The notes below the pieces were generated by a model. That model did not search any database and had not been told where the DNA came from. It saw only the letters and a program-made list of their open reading frames with translations. Position numbers and translations under genes: made by a program. A DNA stretch of 62,716 nucleotides from the NCBI GenBank assembly GCA_938083135.1, contig CALLKY010000041.1:1-62716 (forward strand). Direction: 5' to 3'. Positions 20,263-29,361 of this stretch are shown here, piece after piece; positions within the stretch are counted from its first letter, which is position 1, and every line of letters starts with the position of its first letter. The stretch is from an uncultured Alphaproteobacteria bacterium (GTDB taxonomy: Bacteria > Pseudomonadota > Alphaproteobacteria > Bin95).

Positions 20263-20966
20263 CAGTCCTGAATACGAAGCGGTTGCGGAGCGTTGGGCAG
20301 CGGCACGCCAAAGCGGCGCTGCATCGTGTCCTGGATCAACTCATAACTAGAGCCGTAACGCACGACTTCAAACGTCGATAGATCCAGAAGTGTGGAGGAT
20401 GCACGATAGGGCCAACATTTCCGCAAACCATGATCGATCACAATATCGGCGACATCCCTGATCTCTGGCTCAATATCAACGGCCTGGAACTTTGTGCCAG
20501 CAAGACTGAGGTTGGCGGAAGAGCCAAATAGCGCGTGCCCCGCCTCCCGGCTGCGGCGGGAAATGGCGGCATGAAACGGGCCTGCATTGGTAAGCATGCA
20601 GAGCGTGCCATCCTTGGTGCTCATGCTGAGCGCATCAGGCTCCATCGTGGCCAAGATTGGATGATCCATCCGGCATGGGCCGATGACACCAAGCGGCAGG
20701 TCATCATCGACCGTAATCGCATCAAACGCGGCCCAGCCTTCATCGGGGAGCACGTACAGCTCCCGCGCGAGATCATTATCGCCGATCATGGCGTTGAACT
20801 TGGTTGGCTGGCGCCGCTTGGCATCAAAAATGCGGCGCAGCGCGGCATATGAGCCGCCTATGGCGGAGTATCCGACGTCCATTGGCATGATCGCGACGCC
20901 GCCTGATTTCAGCACAGCGAACGCGCGGTCCGCTTCTTGAGCCATAAAAGGGGTTTCTTGGTGCAT
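20262..20966 (-). CDS. Sua5/YciO/YrdC-family protein, divergent
   Basis: A 234-residue YrdC-fold protein. The fold is recognisable from KSGGVAIMPMDVGYSAIG (canonical: GGxxxxPTDTxYGL), then RRIFDAKRRQPTKFNAMI (canonical: IFxxKxRPxxxP) and GSSANLSLAGT (canonical: SSANxSGxP). The PTDT substrate motif is changed to PMDV, so it is unlikely to be the genome's main threonylcarbamoyl-AMP synthase. It may act on another carbamoyl or nucleotide substrate. The start could also be the ATG at 20945. It is coupled to the amidohydrolase gene. Confidence 0.8.
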   Translation of the reverse strand: MHQETPFMAQEADRAFAVLKSGGVAIMPMDVGYSAIGGSYAALRRIFDAKRRQPTKFNAMIGDNDLARELYVLPDEGWAAFDAITVDDDLPLGVIGPCRMDHPILATMEPDALSMSTKDGTLCMLTNAGPFHAAISRRSREAGHALFGSSANLSLAGTKFQAVDIEPEIRDVADIVIDHGLRKCWPYRASSTLLDLSTFEVVRYGSSYELIQDTMQRRFGVPLPNAPQPLRIQD

Positions 20967-20980
20967 TCCGAATCAGTCCT

Positions 20981-22369
20981 TCAAGTAGAGCGCCGCATTG
21001 TCCAGGCCAGGATAGCGCCTGCCGCTGCCGCCGTCGCGGCTATCGCGAACGCCAGCGCGTAGGCCTGGCTAAATGCTTGCTCTGGCCCAGCACCCGCCGC
21101 AAGCGCTGAAGATTCTGATGCACCGAACAACAATGTCAGCATGGATGCAGCTGCGACGACGCCAATGGTTCGCGTCGCCATTGCCAGGCCGCCCGCAACG
21201 CCGCGATCTGATTCTGGCAATCCAGCGGTCACGCCATCCAAATATGCTGTTTGAAAAAACCCGAGACCTATGCCTGCCAAAGCTAAAGTCGCAATGACCT
21301 CAGCCAAAGAACTAGCACCATCCACCTGTCCGATCAGAATCAATCCAGCAGCAGCGGTGGCAGCACCCAGTGCAGCAACACTTTGGCTAGACATAGTCTT
21401 CAACATCCACCCCGCCATCGCCGCAGCAATAGTCGTGCCAACAGCCCCGCTTGCCAGCGCCAACCCGCCAGTCGCGGCATCAAACCCGGCATACCGTGTC
21501 AGGAAAAACGGCGTGAACAGGAGCGGTGTGAAGGAGGCGCTGGAGACCACAATGTTCAATGCATTCAACAGTGCAAACCGGGGACTACGGAACGCATCCA
21601 ACCTAAGAACAGGATCAGGCGCGCGGTGCTCCGTTCGAATAAATCCAGCGGCTGCAGTGATACCCAGCAACGCAATGATAAGCGCGGCTGCACCTTCCCC
21701 GCGCCGAACAAGGCTGAGCGTTGCTGCCAGAGAGATCAGCGCGATCACCAGCAAGAGAGCGCCCAGAATGTCGAACGGCTTGCCTTCGGACGTTTGCGGC
21801 TTGTCCTGGGGCAATAGCCAAGAGAGCGCCAGCACCAGTCCCGCCAGCGGGATGCGGAACCAGAATACGCCTTGCCAGCCCAATGCATCTGTCAGCACAC
21901 CACCGACGACAGGCCCGACCGCACCCGCAGCAGCAAACATCGCTGCGTAATAGCCAATAATTCTGGGCCGCTCTGATTCTGGATAGAGTGATGTTGCAAG
22001 CGCTGGACCGCAGGCGATGGCAAGCGCTGTGCCAAGCCCCTGCGCCACTCGCGCTGGCAACAACAACTCAAAACTCGGTGCCATTGAGCATGCAGCAAGG
22101 CCCACGCAACTGACCGTCAGGCCAATTTTGAAGATGCGCCGCCGCCCGTAACGGTCGCCCAGCTTTCCGGCAACCAGCATCAAGCTTGAATAGGTCAGTA
22201 CATAGCAGATGATGATCCATTGGATCATCTCTAGCGGCAAACCAAACGAGCCGACAATTGCCGGGAACGCAATATTGACCGCCGTATCAAGTGGGCCGAC
22301 AGCGACGCCGAGGCCGACGACTGTCAGCCCGGCAGCAGCCCTGGCACCCCCGGTCGGTGCCTGCGTCAG
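20981..22369 (-). CDS. MFS transporter (DHA2-like drug/metabolite exporter)
   Basis: A major facilitator of about 462 residues with 12-14 predicted helices. Motif A is GKLGDRYGRRRIFKIG. The first helix and the signature LDTAVNIAFPAIVG are encoded upstream of the first TTG (22240) and of any ATG. The open frame runs back to a TGA just before 22376 and offers only CTG codons. I place the start at CTG 22369, which overlaps the ytoQ stop (CTGA). The start is inferred; the family assignment is secure. Confidence 0.82.
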   Translation of the reverse strand: MTQAPTGGARAAAGLTVVGLGVAVGPLDTAVNIAFPAIVGSFGLPLEMIQWIIICYVLTYSSLMLVAGKLGDRYGRRRIFKIGLTVSCVGLAACSMAPSFELLLPARVAQGLGTALAIACGPALATSLYPESERPRIIGYYAAMFAAAGAVGPVVGGVLTDALGWQGVFWFRIPLAGLVLALSWLLPQDKPQTSEGKPFDILGALLLVIALISLAATLSLVRRGEGAAALIIALLGITAAAGFIRTEHRAPDPVLRLDAFRSPRFALLNALNIVVSSASFTPLLFTPFFLTRYAGFDAATGGLALASGAVGTTIAAAMAGWMLKTMSSQSVAALGAATAAAGLILIGQVDGASSLAEVIATLALAGIGLGFFQTAYLDGVTAGLPESDRGVAGGLAMATRTIGVVAAASMLTLLFGASESSALAAGAGPEQAFSQAYALAFAIAATAAAAGAILAWTMRRST

Positions 22370-22818
22370 GGCAGCGTGCCTTCAATAACGTATGTGAGGA
22401 TTTCAACCGCCTGGCTTGGCTGCTCAATCACAGCCAGCGCCGCACCGTCTACCTCTTTAAGGGCATGGGCGTGGTCGGGGCCGTGCATTACGATCAAGGA
22501 CTTGCCGAGCGCAGCCGCCATGCCCGCATCGAACGCGGCATTCCACTGCTTATACTTGTCGCCAAAGCGCACGATCACGATGTCCGCCTGCTCAATTTGT
22601 CGGCGCGTGCGGATTGCGTTCAGCTTGGCACCCTTATGATCATGCCAGAATTTATTCGGTTCCGCGCCCATGATCGTCACGCCGCAATCGTCCGATGCGT
22701 CATGATCCGTCACAGGTGCTGCGAACGAAACATCGAGCCCTTTTGCAGCTACGGCAGATGTGATTTCGTTCCGCCAGTCCGTGTGAATTTCGCCGGAAAG
22801 GTATACGCGCCAAGTCAT
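22366..22818 (-). CDS. YtoQ family protein (nucleoside 2-deoxyribosyltransferase-like)
   Basis: A 150-residue protein that begins MTWRVYLSGEIHTDWR, the hallmark of YtoQ (PF11071, nucleoside deoxyribosyltransferase-like fold). Further conserved pieces are FAAPVTDHDASDDCG and ADIVIVRFGDKYKQWNAAFDAG. The ATG at 22818 has GGAG eight bases upstream. The frame extends 26 residues further upstream without family similarity. The enzymatic role is not established for this family. Its stop overlaps the likely CTG start of the MFS gene. Confidence 0.9.
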   Translation of the reverse strand: MTWRVYLSGEIHTDWRNEITSAVAAKGLDVSFAAPVTDHDASDDCGVTIMGAEPNKFWHDHKGAKLNAIRTRRQIEQADIVIVRFGDKYKQWNAAFDAGMAAALGKSLIVMHGPDHAHALKEVDGAALAVIEQPSQAVEILTYVIEGTLP

Positions 22819-22837
22819 CAGATATTCTCCGTTGGTG

Positions 22838-24223
22838 TCATTCTGCGGCCGCGACGGTTGCGCCTGCCAGCCATGATTTGATTTCGGCCTTCGCACGCTC
22901 TGTCATAAGTCGCCGCCGCTCTACACGGCCTTTGCGACCACGGGGTGCTGCTTCTGTCAGCGGCGGTAGCAGGCCGAAATTCACATTCATGGGTTGGTAG
23001 GCGAGTTTGGAAGCGCCCTCCCCCGTCATGTGGCCACCCGTGACATGGGCCAGCATGCACCCGAGCGCAGTCGTATCGGCTGGCGCTGGCAGTGTCTGAC
23101 CAAGCGCTTCAGCCGCTGCGAACCGGCCAGCAAGTAAGCCAAGGCCTGCACTTTCAACATAGCCCTCAACGCCTGCGATCTGGCCCGCGAAGCGGATATG
23201 TGGGCTGCTCTTCAGCCGAAGTTCACCATCCAGCAGTTTGGGGCTTTCGATGAAGGTATTTCGGTGAATGCCACCAAGGCGCGCAAACTCCGCTTTCTCC
23301 AAACCGGGAATCATGCGGAAGACATTCGCCTGCGCGCCGTGTCGCAACTTGGTTTGAAAGCCGACGATATTATAGATCGTTCCCTGCAGATTATCCTGCC
23401 GGAGCTGCACCACTGCATGGGCGCGCTTGCCAGTGGCAGGGTTGGTAAGGCCAACTGGTTTCATAGGGCCAAACCGCAGAGTTTCCGGCCCGCGCTCCGC
23501 CATAACTTCGATGGGAAGGCAGCCTTCGAAATAGGGCGTGTCCTTTTCCCAATCCTGGAACTCAGTCTTATCACCGGTCACCAATGCATGGATGAACGCC
23601 TCATACTGCTCCTTATCCATCGGGCAGTTGATATAGTCCGCGCCGTCCCCGCCTGGGCCTTTTTTGTCGTAGCGGGACTGGCGCCAGGCCACGTCCATAT
23701 TGATGCTGTCGAGATAGACAATCGGCGCAATGGCATCGAAGAATGCAAGTGCATCAGCACCCGTTTCTGCCTGGATTGCTTCCGCCAAAGGTGTGCTTGT
23801 CAGTGGGCCGGTCGCGATAATCGTTTGGCCCCAATCTTCGGGCGGCAGGCCGGACACTTCCTCGCGGCGGATTTCGACCAGTGGCTCATCTTCAAGCGCT
23901 TTAGTGATCGCGGCTGAGAATACATCCCGGTCCACGGCGAGCGCATCGCCGGCTGGTACTTTCGCCTGTTCCGCGGCCTGCATCATCAAGGAGTTCGCAG
24001 CGCGCATTTCCCAATGCAGCAAGCCGACAGCGTTGTGTTCCGAATCGTCAGACCGGAATGAGTTCGAGCACACAAGCTCCGCCAACCCCTCCGTTTGATG
24101 TGCCGGGGATGTTTTATGGGGCCGCATTTCATGGATAATCGCCGGAACGCCCGCCCGCGCGAGTTGCCACGCTGCTTCCGTTCCAGCCAGTCCGCCGCCG
24201 ATGATGTGCACAGGTTTTGTCAT
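22838..24223 (-). CDS. trmFO: Methylenetetrahydrofolate-tRNA-(uracil-5-)-methyltransferase
   Basis: A 461-residue folate- and FAD-dependent enzyme that makes m5U54 in tRNA. The N-terminal FAD motif [14 protein letters not shown], catalytic-region C52 in [27 protein letters not shown] and the C-terminal [12 protein letters not shown] tail are TrmFO features. It is followed after 19 bases by ytoQ. A 6-bp inverted repeat (24227-24243) lies directly upstream. Confidence 0.96.
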   Translation of the reverse strand: MTKPVHIIGGGLAGTEAAWQLARAGVPAIIHEMRPHKTSPAHQTEGLAELVCSNSFRSDDSEHNAVGLLHWEMRAANSLMMQAAEQAKVPAGDALAVDRDVFSAAITKALEDEPLVEIRREEVSGLPPEDWGQTIIATGPLTSTPLAEAIQAETGADALAFFDAIAPIVYLDSINMDVAWRQSRYDKKGPGGDGADYINCPMDKEQYEAFIHALVTGDKTEFQDWEKDTPYFEGCLPIEVMAERGPETLRFGPMKPVGLTNPATGKRAHAVVQLRQDNLQGTIYNIVGFQTKLRHGAQANVFRMIPGLEKAEFARLGGIHRNTFIESPKLLDGELRLKSSPHIRFAGQIAGVEGYVESAGLGLLAGRFAAAEALGQTLPAPADTTALGCMLAHVTGGHMTGEGASKLAYQPMNVNFGLLPPLTEAAPRGRKGRVERRRLMTERAKAEIKSWLAGATVAAAE

Positions 24224-24226
24224 GCT

Positions 24227-24243
24227 CTGATCAATATGATCAG
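24227..24243. repeat. Inverted repeat upstream of trmFO
   Basis: CTGATC (24227-24232) and GATCAG (24238-24243) form a perfect inverted repeat with a five-base AATAT spacer. It lies four bases before the trmFO start, in the 61-base gap after the cNMP-FHA gene. It could be an operator or a weak hairpin. It does not match the FNR consensus. Confidence 0.35.
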
Positions 24244-24284
24244 CGCGCTGCTATCACAAGGCCTCAGAACATGAATTAGCCGTG

Positions 24285-25073
24285 TTAAGCGGCGTTCACG
24301 ACCAGCATCGCCCGCTTGATCCTTATAATAAACCGGACTTTGGATATAGCCCCGCCAGCGACAATCTCATTCTCACCAATATGCAAACGGGTGGCACCTG
24401 CCATGGAGCCCCTGCTGAAAACGCTGATCTCAGCGCCGTTCACTATGGAGCCAAGCCGATCCTGAAGATCAAAAACAACCACATGGCCTTCATCATCCAC
24501 ATCAATCCGCAGATGCCTATCCGCGATGACGCCGCCTTCCCGGAATGGCAGCCCTAGCCGACCCGGCGTTCTTTCTGTCGTCAGGCCAAGTGCCAACCCA
24601 ATGGTGAACGGGAATTGATCGATGACATGGCCTTTTGGCCCAATAAACCCTTTTGTCTGCGGCGAACCGCCGAGAATGCGAACCTGCTGTAAATCCGGAC
24701 CACCAACAATGCCCGGTGGAATATTTCCATGCGCCACCGATTTGATGTCACACATGCGTTTGCAGATCATTTTGAGCAGGCTAACCCCAAGACCGTCCTC
24801 GCCACCGAACGCCTTAAGGAAGGTTTTCCGGTCTAATGCGGCCAATACGGAATTCTCTACAGCGACTGTTGTTGTAGACCGTGGCACGCCGTTAATGACG
24901 CCCATCTCGCCCAAAATCTCACCACGCCCCAATACGGCAACAGGAACGGGGTCTCCGCCAGTGTTATCCGCGCGGCGGACCTCGATCTCTCCGGATTCTA
25001 CGAAATAGACGCAATCACTGGCTTCACCCACGCTATAAAGGGTATCGCCTTCTTTCAGCAGAATTGTCTGCAT
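24285..25073 (-). CDS. Cyclic-nucleotide-binding protein with C-terminal FHA-like domain (copy A)
   Basis: A 262-residue protein. Residues 1 to about 115 form a CRP-type cNMP-binding domain, with the phosphate-binding cassette GEMGVINGVPRSTTT. There is no helix-turn-helix. Residues about 155-255 resemble an FHA fold: FPFTIGLALG, then RHLRIDVDDEGHVVVFDL, a Gly-Ser-x-x-NG turn (LGSIVNGAEI), then LHIGENEIVAGG and a final strand. The phosphothreonine-reading Arg and Ser of true FHA domains are not evident, so the FHA call is inference. It is 115 bases downstream of a paralogue. Confidence 0.75.
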   Translation of the reverse strand: MQTILLKEGDTLYSVGEASDCVYFVESGEIEVRRADNTGGDPVPVAVLGRGEILGEMGVINGVPRSTTTVAVENSVLAALDRKTFLKAFGGEDGLGVSLLKMICKRMCDIKSVAHGNIPPGIVGGPDLQQVRILGGSPQTKGFIGPKGHVIDQFPFTIGLALGLTTERTPGRLGLPFREGGVIADRHLRIDVDDEGHVVVFDLQDRLGSIVNGAEISVFSRGSMAGATRLHIGENEIVAGGAISKVRFIIRIKRAMLVVNAA

Positions 25074-25188
25074 CGCAAGTCCGCCTCCGCCAGGGTTTCC
25101 ATGAGCCCTAATAGAGGACGCCGCCCATCCCTAAGAGCGCGTTAAATGGCGATCAGTCACCCTGTGGATGATTTCAAAATGCGAGAAC

Positions 25189-25965
25189 TTACGCCGCCGC
25201 CTCACCTGCCATTGCGCGGCTCAGGCGGAGGGTGAAGCGGACAGGCGACCATTGCCCGCCCGCCACGATCTCATTGTCGCCAGCATGCAGGTTCGCAATA
25301 GCGCCAGCTTCAAACCGTTCGAAGGTCGAAATGCGACGCCCGTTGACGACACTGCCAAGCCAGCTTTCAAGATCACGTACAATTAATGCACCATCTGGCC
25401 CTGCTTCGATCTGGAAATGGTCTTCGCCAAGCTGGCCCGCAGCCGCCATCGGCAGCCCCAACCGGTTTGGCTTGATTTCAACTGACGTGCTTTCGGACAA
25501 GCCAACGACAAACGGCAGGCTTTGGATGACAATGCCCCCCACTCCCAGCAGCGATTGCAGTTCTGGCGATGCGCCAAGCAGGTGCATGCCAGATACGGAA
25601 CCAGAATGTGCCGGATCACCCGTCACATGGGCCGCTTCAGTCGTAGTGCAAAGCCTGTCACAGATCATGCGGAGAAGCTTTAGGCCAACGCCCTTCTCAC
25701 CGCCGAACGCTTCCTTGAATTCAGCCGTATCGATCGACGCCAGCGTCAGCGGCGTAGCAGCGACAATCGTTGTTGACCGGACACAATTTCGGACAACGCC
25801 CATTTCACCTAGCATTTGGCCTTTACCAAGCGTCGCCACCGTGACTTCCTGATGATCCATCACTCGGCGAACTTCAACCTCGCCAGCCTCAATGAAATAC
25901 ACTTTGTCACTGATGTCGCCAGCGCGGTAGAGCACCTCACCCGCCTGCAGTTTGATTGTCTGCAT
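25189..25965 (-). CDS. Cyclic-nucleotide-binding protein with C-terminal FHA-like domain (copy B)
   Basis: A 258-residue paralogue of the neighbouring gene, with the same layout. The cNMP domain (QTIKLQAGEVLYRAGD, cassette GEMGVVRNCVRSTTI) is followed by an FHA-like domain: LPFVVGLSES, EDHFQIEAGPDGALIVRD, GSVVNGRRIS, LHAGDNEIVAGG. The ATG at 25965 was preferred to a TTG at 25983 because it aligns with MQTILL of copy A. The two proteins probably sense a nucleotide and a partner protein, but no cyclase or kinase is encoded nearby. Confidence 0.75.
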   Translation of the reverse strand: MQTIKLQAGEVLYRAGDISDKVYFIEAGEVEVRRVMDHQEVTVATLGKGQMLGEMGVVRNCVRSTTIVAATPLTLASIDTAEFKEAFGGEKGVGLKLLRMICDRLCTTTEAAHVTGDPAHSGSVSGMHLLGASPELQSLLGVGGIVIQSLPFVVGLSESTSVEIKPNRLGLPMAAAGQLGEDHFQIEAGPDGALIVRDLESWLGSVVNGRRISTFERFEAGAIANLHAGDNEIVAGGQWSPVRFTLRLSRAMAGEAAA

Positions 25966-26015
25966 CGCCTGAATATCCCGCAATAAAACTGGACTTCAGT
26001 CTAAGCGATCCATCG

Positions 26016-27278
26016 CTAAGGCGGCGTTAAGGGGATACTCTGCTTGGCTGTCTTACGTACGCCCGTTGCCACCCAATACCAGAGCGCTGCAACGCACTGT
26101 AACGCGAGGACAGCGCCAAATATCACCGCGTATGCCTCTGCCGGCCGCTGACCATCTTCCATTGGCCAACTTTCCAACGCCGAACCGATGCCGAACTGAA
26201 GACCAGCTGCCATTGCAAACAGCATTAAATTGAGCGCGGTATTAGCGCGTCCCGCGAGCGCTGGTCCAAAATGCTCCGCCAAATGCGCGTTCGCCAATAC
26301 GCCAAGCTGCCCCGTCAGCGCGAATGTCAGCCATAGCGCCCAGGTCCACTCGACATAGCCCATGACAATAAAGAACTGGCAGACCAGAAACGCAGCCAGC
26401 GCAAAATGCATAACAAACAGCGGGCCTTTGCCGCGCCGGCGGGCGAAATCTGCGGCTGCACCCCCGCCCAGTATCCCAGCCAGGAAGGCGACTGCCATGC
26501 CGGTCAGCACTGTTGCGACGCCATCCCGACCAAGACCAGCCACATCGGCTAACCAAGGTGCGGCCCACAGCGTCTGCAAGGCAATGTGCGCGCCGCCTGT
26601 TACGACGACATAAGGCGCAATTCGCCAGAACTCGAACGAGCTATAGACCTGCGCCAGACCGCCAAGCGCTTGGCCGAGCGTCGTCCCTTCTTCCGCCTCA
26701 CCCCGGCGCGGAACGGCCAGAAAAATGAAGCACGCTGCGAGCGCCGTCACGACGGCCAGCATGAAGAACAAACCACGCCAGCCCAGGATTTCAGCCGTGA
26801 CATAGGCCGGATATGAGGCCGCCAGCACGCCAACGCCGCCAAAGGCCATCACCCATGAATTCAGCAGTGGAATGCGGCCCGCTGGTGCAAAAATGGCGAC
26901 GGCTTTGAAGCTGGCCATCAATCCACCAGCAAAACCCAGGCCGATCATGCCGCGCGCCAGCACCAGAACGGTTTCATTCTGCGCGAACCCGAATAGCGCC
27001 GCTCCAGCCGCTGCAACCAACAGCAATGCGGCTTGCACTCGGCGCGGGCCGTATTTGTCGAGCAAGATCCCAAGGGATGGCTGGAATGCAGCGAATGCGA
27101 TCAGGTAAGCAGCCGTTAGCAGCCCAAGGCCTTCTGTGGTGAGGCCGACATCACGGATTAGATCGGGCGCGACGACAGCATTCACCGCACGGAAAAGGTA
27201 CGAAAGGAAATAACCGCAGCCGAACGGCAATAAGACCGTCGCCGCTATCCGGCCAAGCGACAATTGGGGATGGTTCAT
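26016..27278 (-). CDS. MFS transporter
   Basis: A 420-residue, 12-helix major facilitator. The N-terminal helix LPFGCGYFLSYLFRAVNAVV and the motif GILLDKYGPRRVQAAL (motif A position) are visible. The second half contains GILGGGAAADFARRRGKG, the repeat of motif A. It resembles the nitrate/oxalate/organic-anion type of MFS in layout, but the substrate is unknown. It is the last gene of the 26016-32927 metabolic cluster, 16 bases after the dioxygenase. Confidence 0.88.
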   Translation of the reverse strand: MNHPQLSLGRIAATVLLPFGCGYFLSYLFRAVNAVVAPDLIRDVGLTTEGLGLLTAAYLIAFAAFQPSLGILLDKYGPRRVQAALLLVAAAGAALFGFAQNETVLVLARGMIGLGFAGGLMASFKAVAIFAPAGRIPLLNSWVMAFGGVGVLAASYPAYVTAEILGWRGLFFMLAVVTALAACFIFLAVPRRGEAEEGTTLGQALGGLAQVYSSFEFWRIAPYVVVTGGAHIALQTLWAAPWLADVAGLGRDGVATVLTGMAVAFLAGILGGGAAADFARRRGKGPLFVMHFALAAFLVCQFFIVMGYVEWTWALWLTFALTGQLGVLANAHLAEHFGPALAGRANTALNLMLFAMAAGLQFGIGSALESWPMEDGQRPAEAYAVIFGAVLALQCVAALWYWVATGVRKTAKQSIPLTPP

Positions 27279-27293
27279 GGTATGATGTCGCCC

Positions 27294-28325
27294 TTAATAG
27301 CGCTTCGTAACGCCGCCGCGCCCGCCCGTGTTCAGGCGATCTGCAAATTCAGGCGCGAGCGGCCTGCCGTTTGGAATATTCAGCCAGAGGCGGAGCAATA
27401 ACCGCCGCTCCTCCGGCATATCCCAATCCACATATCCGCCCCGGCTGTGCAGGGTCGTGTGATTATTCAGAAGCTGAATGTCACCGGGCTCGAACGCCAT
27501 TGGCAGCAACAGGTCTTCTGACAGCGCCAAATCTTCAACCAAGGTGATCGCTTCGATCTGCGCTGGCGTTAGAGTGATCCCAAGCTTCCCTGCACCCAGT
27601 TCGATCTGCTGCTTGTTAAAACGGCAGGAGAGCAAGCCTTCAAACCAGCTATAAACCGGCACCTGATTCTGCGTCAGCTCATCCGCCGTGCGGCCTTTGC
27701 CAACAAGATCATAGCGGAAGCCTTCCATCAACGGTGCCAGCAAGTCTGGCCGTTCCGTCAAAATGCGGTTGTAGACGCTGATGGACGAGGCGATCCAACT
27801 CTCCCCGCCCTCTTTGGCTGGGCGGACACAGAGCAATCCCACCACATCCGCTGAATCCGAATGCGGTGCAAGAAATGCGTTGGTGCGATGACCGCGCACG
27901 CCTTCCTCATAATAGCCGCCCTTGGCGTATTTTCCGCTTTCCATATCCGTGACACGGCCCAGCATATCGCCCTGGCTGTTCTGAGAAATCACCTGGCCCA
28001 GATGCGCGCCGAGCCCCCAATAGAGCAGCGACAAGTGATCCAGCCCATAATTGGCAACATCCAATCCGCGTAGCAATACGAAGCCGCGGCCATATTCAAT
28101 GTCTTCCAGCAAACGCTTCAGCTTTGGCCCAAGCGATGGAAGCGGAAAGTCATCCTGGCCGAATTCAAGTGGCCCCAATCCACGCGCCGCTAGATCCGCG
28201 GTCGCGCGCTCCAATTCACCTAAGTCAGTTGGCGTGAAATGGAAAATCCAGGACTGATCCTGCTCCATTTCTGGGCGGGTCCATGCGGATGGGCCAGTGG
28301 CGATGGGTGGAAGCGTCGTCGGCAT
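27294..28325 (-). CDS. TauD/TfdA family Fe(II)/2-oxoglutarate dioxygenase
   Basis: A 343-residue non-heme iron dioxygenase (PF02668). The iron-binding HxD is in APHSDSADVVG, and the distal His and 2-oxoglutarate Arg lie in LLNNHTTLHSRGG and MPEERRLLLRLWLN. Family-typical GFVLLRGLDV is near the N-terminus. I chose the ATG at 28325; the frame extends to 28409 without family residues. The GRPLAPEFADR tail is close to the gamma-butyrobetaine/taurine dioxygenase-like group found with transporters. Substrate unknown. Confidence 0.88.
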   Translation of the reverse strand: MPTTLPPIATGPSAWTRPEMEQDQSWIFHFTPTDLGELERATADLAARGLGPLEFGQDDFPLPSLGPKLKRLLEDIEYGRGFVLLRGLDVANYGLDHLSLLYWGLGAHLGQVISQNSQGDMLGRVTDMESGKYAKGGYYEEGVRGHRTNAFLAPHSDSADVVGLLCVRPAKEGGESWIASSISVYNRILTERPDLLAPLMEGFRYDLVGKGRTADELTQNQVPVYSWFEGLLSCRFNKQQIELGAGKLGITLTPAQIEAITLVEDLALSEDLLLPMAFEPGDIQLLNNHTTLHSRGGYVDWDMPEERRLLLRLWLNIPNGRPLAPEFADRLNTGGRGGVTKRY

Positions 28326-28395
28326 TGATTTCACGGGCCTTAGAAGTTTGGCACCCTCGCAATGTAGCGGAGGGCTGCCCCGAAGGGAAAGCGCA

Positions 28396-29355
28396 TTACG
28401 GAATAGCATTTTCCGGGGTATGGCCAGCGAAGATGGCCTTCAATCCCGCAACCAATGCGTTCGCCATAGCCACCCGGGTCTCCACCGTAGAGCTGCCGAT
28501 ATGCGGAAGCATAAACACGTTCGGCAGGTCCATGTAACGAAGATCAAACGCTGGTTCGCCCGCAAGGACATCAAGCCCGGCCGCATAGATCCGCCCGTCC
28601 TGGAGCGCAGGGATCAGCGCGTTATCATCAATGATGTCGCCGCGCCCAACGTTCAAAACAACCGCAGTCGGGCGCATCAGCGCAATGCGCTGGTCGTTCA
28701 GGAAATGATGGGTTTCGGGTGTGAGGGGGCTGGCAAGCAGCAACACATCGATCTCTGCCAGAAACGCATCTGCATCAGCAATAAAGCGGGCACCATCCTC
28801 AATCTCCGGCGCTAAGCGGCGGCGGTTATGGTAGGCGATGGTCATGCCGAACGCCCGCGCCCGCGCTGCTGCAGCAAGCCCGATCCGCCCCATGCCGAAT
28901 ACCCCAAACGTCTTGCCCGCAAGGCCTTGGCCAATGAGTTGGCGTGAATGCCAGCCACCCCATTCACCGGAGCGAATAAGCTTGATCGATTCTGTCGCCC
29001 GGCGCGTGGCCCCCATCATCAGCAGAATCGCAGTGTCGGCAACGGCGTCTGTCAGCACATCGGGCGTAAAAAGCGCTGCCCTGCCACTCGCCTTGATCGC
29101 CGGCACATCCAGATGATCCATACCGACAGAATAGGTGCCAACGGCGCGGATAGAGCCTGGCAGCGCCTTGACCACATCCCCCTTCACCTGGATCGGTGGG
29201 GTCACGATCAGCGCTTCCGTACCATTTAACACCGCCAAGTCACGCGGCAGCGCGCCCTCGAGAAATGTTGTGTCGAATGCGGCCTGGAATGCAGCTTCTG
29301 CCGCTTCCGGCAGCCGGAACGCGACCGTGATGGCGTGTCGGTCAGCCACGCGCAC
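28396..29355 (-). CDS. D-isomer-specific 2-hydroxyacid dehydrogenase
   Basis: A 319-residue NAD(P)-dependent dehydrogenase of the D-glycerate/hydroxypyruvate/glyoxylate reductase type. The dinucleotide motif is GMGRIGLAAAARAR. Catalytic Arg, Glu and His are found in the NVGRGDIIDDNAL segment, in DVLAGEP and in MLPHIGSST. The start is GTG at 29355, six bases after the HAD gene. It likely reduces or oxidises a small 2-keto/2-hydroxy acid in the same pathway as its neighbours. Confidence 0.9.
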   Translation of the reverse strand: MRVADRHAITVAFRLPEAAEAAFQAAFDTTFLEGALPRDLAVLNGTEALIVTPPIQVKGDVVKALPGSIRAVGTYSVGMDHLDVPAIKASGRAALFTPDVLTDAVADTAILLMMGATRRATESIKLIRSGEWGGWHSRQLIGQGLAGKTFGVFGMGRIGLAAAARARAFGMTIAYHNRRRLAPEIEDGARFIADADAFLAEIDVLLLASPLTPETHHFLNDQRIALMRPTAVVLNVGRGDIIDDNALIPALQDGRIYAAGLDVLAGEPAFDLRYMDLPNVFMLPHIGSSTVETRVAMANALVAGLKAIFAGHTPENAIP

Positions 29356-29361
29356 CTACCA

